From assembly GCA_019634625.1 (NCBI GenBank), contig JAHCBA010000005.1, positions 62,001-126,000 on the forward strand: a DNA stretch of 64,000 bases, written 5' to 3'. A program made the translations under genes and the position numbers. Position 1 is the stretch's first letter, and each line of letters begins with the position of its first letter. The stretch comes from Verrucomicrobiia bacterium. Lineage in GTDB: Bacteria > Verrucomicrobiota > Verrucomicrobiia > Limisphaerales > CAIMTB01. Below, in pieces: positions 61,865-64,000 of the stretch. The notes beneath the pieces were generated by a model. It saw only the letters and a program-made list of their open reading frames with translations. It did no database searches and had not been told where the DNA came from.

Positions 61865-62088
61865 ACGCCCTCGGTCTCGATGCGGCGCACGTCGTCCGTG
61901 GTCACTTTCGGCGAGTCCGCCGGCAGGTCGAAGACCACGAGGCCGCCCTTGTCCCGGGCCGGGGTGGAGGCGTTCAGCCCCTTGCGCAACAGGTCCGAGA
62001 CGGTCTTGCCGAGCGAAACGCCCCGGAGCTTCGCCTGCCGGGCGGCCAGTTCGAGGATGTCATCGTCCAGAGTCAACGTCGTTCTCAT
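61861..62088 (-). CDS. Ribbon-helix-helix antitoxin
   Basis: 75 residues from ATG 62088: 'MRTTLTLDDDILELAARQAK' and 'RGVSLGKTVSDLLRKGL' form the ribbon-helix-helix DNA-binding domain; the acidic tail 'VVFDLPADSPKVTTDDVRRI' should block the toxin. ATGA-coupled to the VapC-like toxin gene. Probably autoregulatory. Confidence 0.92.
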   Translation of the reverse strand: MRTTLTLDDDILELAARQAKLRGVSLGKTVSDLLRKGLNASTPARDKGGLVVFDLPADSPKVTTDDVRRIETEGV

Positions 62089-62174
62089 GGCGGAAGCGTG
62101 CCTTGATCGTAATTTGATGTCAAATTGCGCAGACGCCATCACTTTCCATTTTAAGTGCCACTTCAACTCATCCC

Positions 62175-62285
62175 ATGCCTCCCTCCAACGAAGAAGCCCT
62201 GTTCGCCCTCGCGCTCGCAAAGCCCGCCGCGAGGCGGGCGGCGTGGCTCGACGCCGAATGCGAAGGCGACCCCGCGCTGCGCTAC
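62175..62285 (+). pseudogene. 5' stub of a Ser/Thr protein kinase-type gene
   Basis: 'MPPSNEEALFALALAKPAAR' continued by 'RAAWLDAECEGDPALR' is the characteristic N-terminus of PVC-phylum serine/threonine kinases (x-x-E-x-L-F-x-x-A-L-x-K-P-x-x-x-R-x-A-x-L-D-x-x-C-x-G-D-x-x-L-R). Directly after 'DPALR' the expected 'x-x-V-E-x-L-L-x-A-H' is replaced by unrelated sequence leading into the palindrome at 62314. No kinase domain exists downstream. The identification comes from remembered family pattern and needs a search. Confidence 0.65.
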
Positions 62286-62313
62286 CGCCATCGGCCGTCT
62301 TACCTTCTGGCCT

Positions 62314-62463
62314 GTCCCGCCATAGCTTCAGCGGAGGCGGATCGAGCGCAACGCGCCTGGAGGCGGGGGATACCGCCGGCTTCCAGCGCTTGCTTCAGTA
62401 CTTCCTTCGTTGCCCCTTCAGCCAGACTCGGATGATCCGCCTCCGCCAAGGCTACGGCGGGAC
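62314..62463. repeat. 150-bp element with 30-bp inverted arms
   Basis: The left arm GTCCCGCCATAGCTTCAGCG runs on into GAGGCGGATC (62314-62343). The right arm, reverse-complemented, reads GTCCCGCCGTAGCCTTGGCG and GAGGCGGATC (62434-62463). The arms are separated by 90 bases and differ at about five positions. It is distinct from the family at 41290. Its left side cuts the kinase stub. Confidence 0.85.
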
Positions 62464-62636
62464 AATTCGAGGTCACCGAGGCCGGGAAGAACTCGGTGGG
62501 GAGGATCACGCCGCTTTGCGGGGGTGCGATCTGCCCAACGGGTGGGTGTGCCCTCGATCGGCCTCCGACCCCCAGCCGGGGGCTGGTCGGCGCCTCCCCA
62601 ACCGCGGGGCCAGGTCCGGCGAACCGGCGGAGCGCG

Positions 62637-62666
62637 CCACGGCCTTCCCCCGGGGGACGGCCGTGG
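62637..62666. terminator. Strong 30-bp hairpin, terminator-like or REP
   Basis: CCACGGCC (62637-62644) pairs with GGCCGTGG (62659-62666), and CCCCC/GGGGG pairs inside. No T-run follows ('TGATATTCCG'), so an intrinsic terminator is not certain; it could be another small palindromic repeat. A smaller hairpin CCAGCC...GGCTGG lies near 62571. Both are in the spacer before the oxidoreductase gene. Confidence 0.5.
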
Positions 62667-62782
62667 TGATATTCCGCCCCGCTTCAGCCCGCCTGTTGGC
62701 TTGAACTCCCCCTCCCGATCCGCCATTCTCGCGGCACCCCAAAAAGCAAATTCCCATCAGTCAGTCTGCGTTTAGGGTCCAC

Positions 62783-63868
62783 ATGAAAAGGAAGATTTGG
62801 CGGGTGGCCGGGATCAACTTCGATCATTTCCACATGGGCGATCTGCTCCGGTACACGGCGGAGCATCCAGGCGCGGAGATCGTCGGGATTTCCGACGAGC
62901 GTCCGGAGAAGATGGAGGAGGCGATCGGCAAGCTGGGCATCGCGCGGGACCGGGCCTTCACGGATTACCGCGAATGCCTCGAGAAGACCCGTCCCGAGGT
63001 GGTGATCCTGTGCCCGGCGGCGTCGCGACACGGCGAATGGGTGAAGAAGGTCGCGCCCTGCGGGGCGCACCTGATGGTGGAGAAACCCTTTGCGGCGTCG
63101 TTGAAGGAGGCGGACACCATGGTGCGCGCGATGCCGAAGGGATCGACCCTGATGATCAACTGGCCGCTCCAATGGGTGGCGTCGCACCGCAAGGCCTACG
63201 AGCGGGTCGCCGGCGGCGAGATCGGGGAGGTGCTCAACGTCTGGCACTTCGGCGGCAACCGGGGTCCGCTTTGGCACGGGGCGGACAAGGACGAAAAGAC
63301 GGCGGACCAGGTGGCAGGGGAGAAGCCGCAGTCGTGGTTCTACAAGCGGGCGCACGGGGGCGGGTCGTTGCTCGACTACCTGGGGTACGGAACGACGCTG
63401 GGAACCTGGTTCCAGGGCGGGCGCCGGCCGATCGAAGTGACGGCGACGGTGGACGAACCGGCGGGTCTGGAGGTGGACGAGCACAGCATCGTGGTGGCGC
63501 GGTACGCCCATGGGCTCTCGAAGTTCGAGACCCGCTGGGGGACGTTCACCGACCCGTGGCACATCCAGCCGCAGCCCCGCTGCGGCTTCGTCATCGCCGG
63601 GACCGAGGGCACGGTGTCGAGCCACGATTACGACGATGTCATCACGATCCAGACGCGGCGGCGTCCGAAGCCGCATGCGGTGGCGGCCCCGGCTCCGCGG
63701 GCGCCGCATCGGAACCCGGTGGAGTATCTGCTCCATTGCCTGGATCGGGGACTGCCTCTGGAAGGGCCGGTATCCCTGCCGATCAGCCGGACCGGACAGG
63801 AGATCGTCGATGCGGCGGTGCGCAGCGCGGCGACGAAGCGGACGGTCCGGCTGGCGGGGGCACGATGA
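62783..63868 (+). CDS. Gfo/Idh/MocA-family oxidoreductase
   Basis: 361 residues. The N-terminal NAD(P)-binding fold begins 'VAGINFDHFHMGDLLRYTAE'; the usual G-x-G-x-x-G is replaced by 'GINFDHFH', seen in a PVC subgroup. 'PEVVILCPAASRHGEWVKKV' and the catalytic-Lys motif 'MVEKPFA' follow. The substrate domain has 'KRAHGGGSLLDYLGYGTTLG', where a conserved His would be expected, and 'GFVIAGTEGTVSSHDYDD'. There is no signal peptide, so it is cytosolic. These enzymes oxidise or reduce sugars or inositols; the substrate is unknown. No partner gene lies in the remaining 130 bases on this strand. Confidence 0.9.
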   Translation: MKRKIWRVAGINFDHFHMGDLLRYTAEHPGAEIVGISDERPEKMEEAIGKLGIARDRAFTDYRECLEKTRPEVVILCPAASRHGEWVKKVAPCGAHLMVEKPFAASLKEADTMVRAMPKGSTLMINWPLQWVASHRKAYERVAGGEIGEVLNVWHFGGNRGPLWHGADKDEKTADQVAGEKPQSWFYKRAHGGGSLLDYLGYGTTLGTWFQGGRRPIEVTATVDEPAGLEVDEHSIVVARYAHGLSKFETRWGTFTDPWHIQPQPRCGFVIAGTEGTVSSHDYDDVITIQTRRRPKPHAVAAPAPRAPHRNPVEYLLHCLDRGLPLEGPVSLPISRTGQEIVDAAVRSAATKRTVRLAGAR

Positions 63869-63969
63869 CGTCGAAGCCGCGGGAGCCGCGGGGCGGGCAG
63901 GAATCGTGACGGGGGGATGACCCTCGATGGGCGACGCGATCGGGGATGGTGCCGGGCCCTGACGCCGGG

Positions 63970-64000
63970 TCAGGCGCTGCCGATGGCGTGGACTTCGAAG
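63970..64000 (-). CDS. Possible 3' end of a minus-strand gene (cut by window edge)
   Basis: Reading inward from the right edge on the minus strand gives 'FEVHAIGSA' and a TGA at 63970-63972. It is convergent with the oxidoreductase gene at a plausible distance, so it may be the tail of the next gene. Ten codons are too few to identify anything. Confidence 0.25.
   Translation of the reverse strand, partial: FEVHAIGSA

Overview
The window is GC-rich, densely coding DNA that looks like a chromosome segment of a free-living Verrucomicrobiota bacterium (Limisphaerales/Pedosphaera-like). The assignment rests on family content: a PVC-type membrane-bound dehydrogenase fused to a CxxCH haem domain, a small PVC-type cytochrome c, a pseudopilin with the long verrucomicrobial C-terminal domain, secreted delta-60 and pre-peptidase-C repeat proteins, and a ParE of the Bacteroidetes/Verrucomicrobia subtype. 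No rRNA, tRNA, CRISPR array, prophage or intact transposase gene was seen.

Layout. 1-5.3 kb: signalling block (3' end of a histidine kinase, two NtrC-type sigma-54 activators, a lone receiver protein) with a lipoprotein and a DUF1328 membrane peptide. 5.3-11.5 kb: ceramidase-like secreted hydrolase, cdsA, and a large PVC dehydrogenase/cytochrome. 11.5-18.8 kb: a plus-strand run joined by ATGA or longer overlaps: HtrA-type protease, a catalytically empty PDZ companion, a Sir2-like protein, bioB, a thioredoxin-TPR protein and apt. 18.8-20.5 kb: Tat-exported sugar isomerase and a 282-bp MITE. 20.5-31.8 kb: minus-strand cluster of five secreted proteins and a CsgG-like protein, with a CsgG-like gene remnant. 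31.9-35.9 kb: an ATGA-coupled response regulator and propeller-sensor kinase feeding into that cluster. 36-43 kb: DUF1428, PQQ-like propeller, pseudopilin, DUF3179, broken AAA ATPase, GH5 hydrolase. 43-49 kb: TrpB2, AraC regulator, CNT nucleoside transporter, TolC-like protein. 49-53.7 kb: polyprenyl synthase, ECF sigma factor and membrane partner, plus unknown membrane proteins. 53.8-60.3 kb: ParE, a thyA-methyltransferase-folA operon, cytochrome c, and a split spermidine-synthase-like pair. 60.4-64 kb: two toxin-antitoxin modules, a kinase gene stub, repeats, and a Gfo/Idh/MocA oxidoreductase.

Two themes stand out. First, five consecutive secreted proteins of unrelated architecture end in a similar module (roughly S-x-D-L-x-x-W ... 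F-F/Y-R/K) and sit with a CsgG-like protein and a two-component system, suggesting a regulated surface or export system. Second, non-coding DNA is full of short palindromic mobile-looking elements: one family with at least five recognisable copies plus fragments, a REP-like element that supplies the stop codon of a regulator, a MITE with 33-bp inverted ends, and another palindrome that truncates a kinase gene. Gene remnants (kinase ATPase domain, CsgG, AAA ATPase, Ser/Thr kinase) mostly lie next to these elements.

All functional calls are by reading motifs and family resemblance; no database search was run. Start codons are judgements unless stated.
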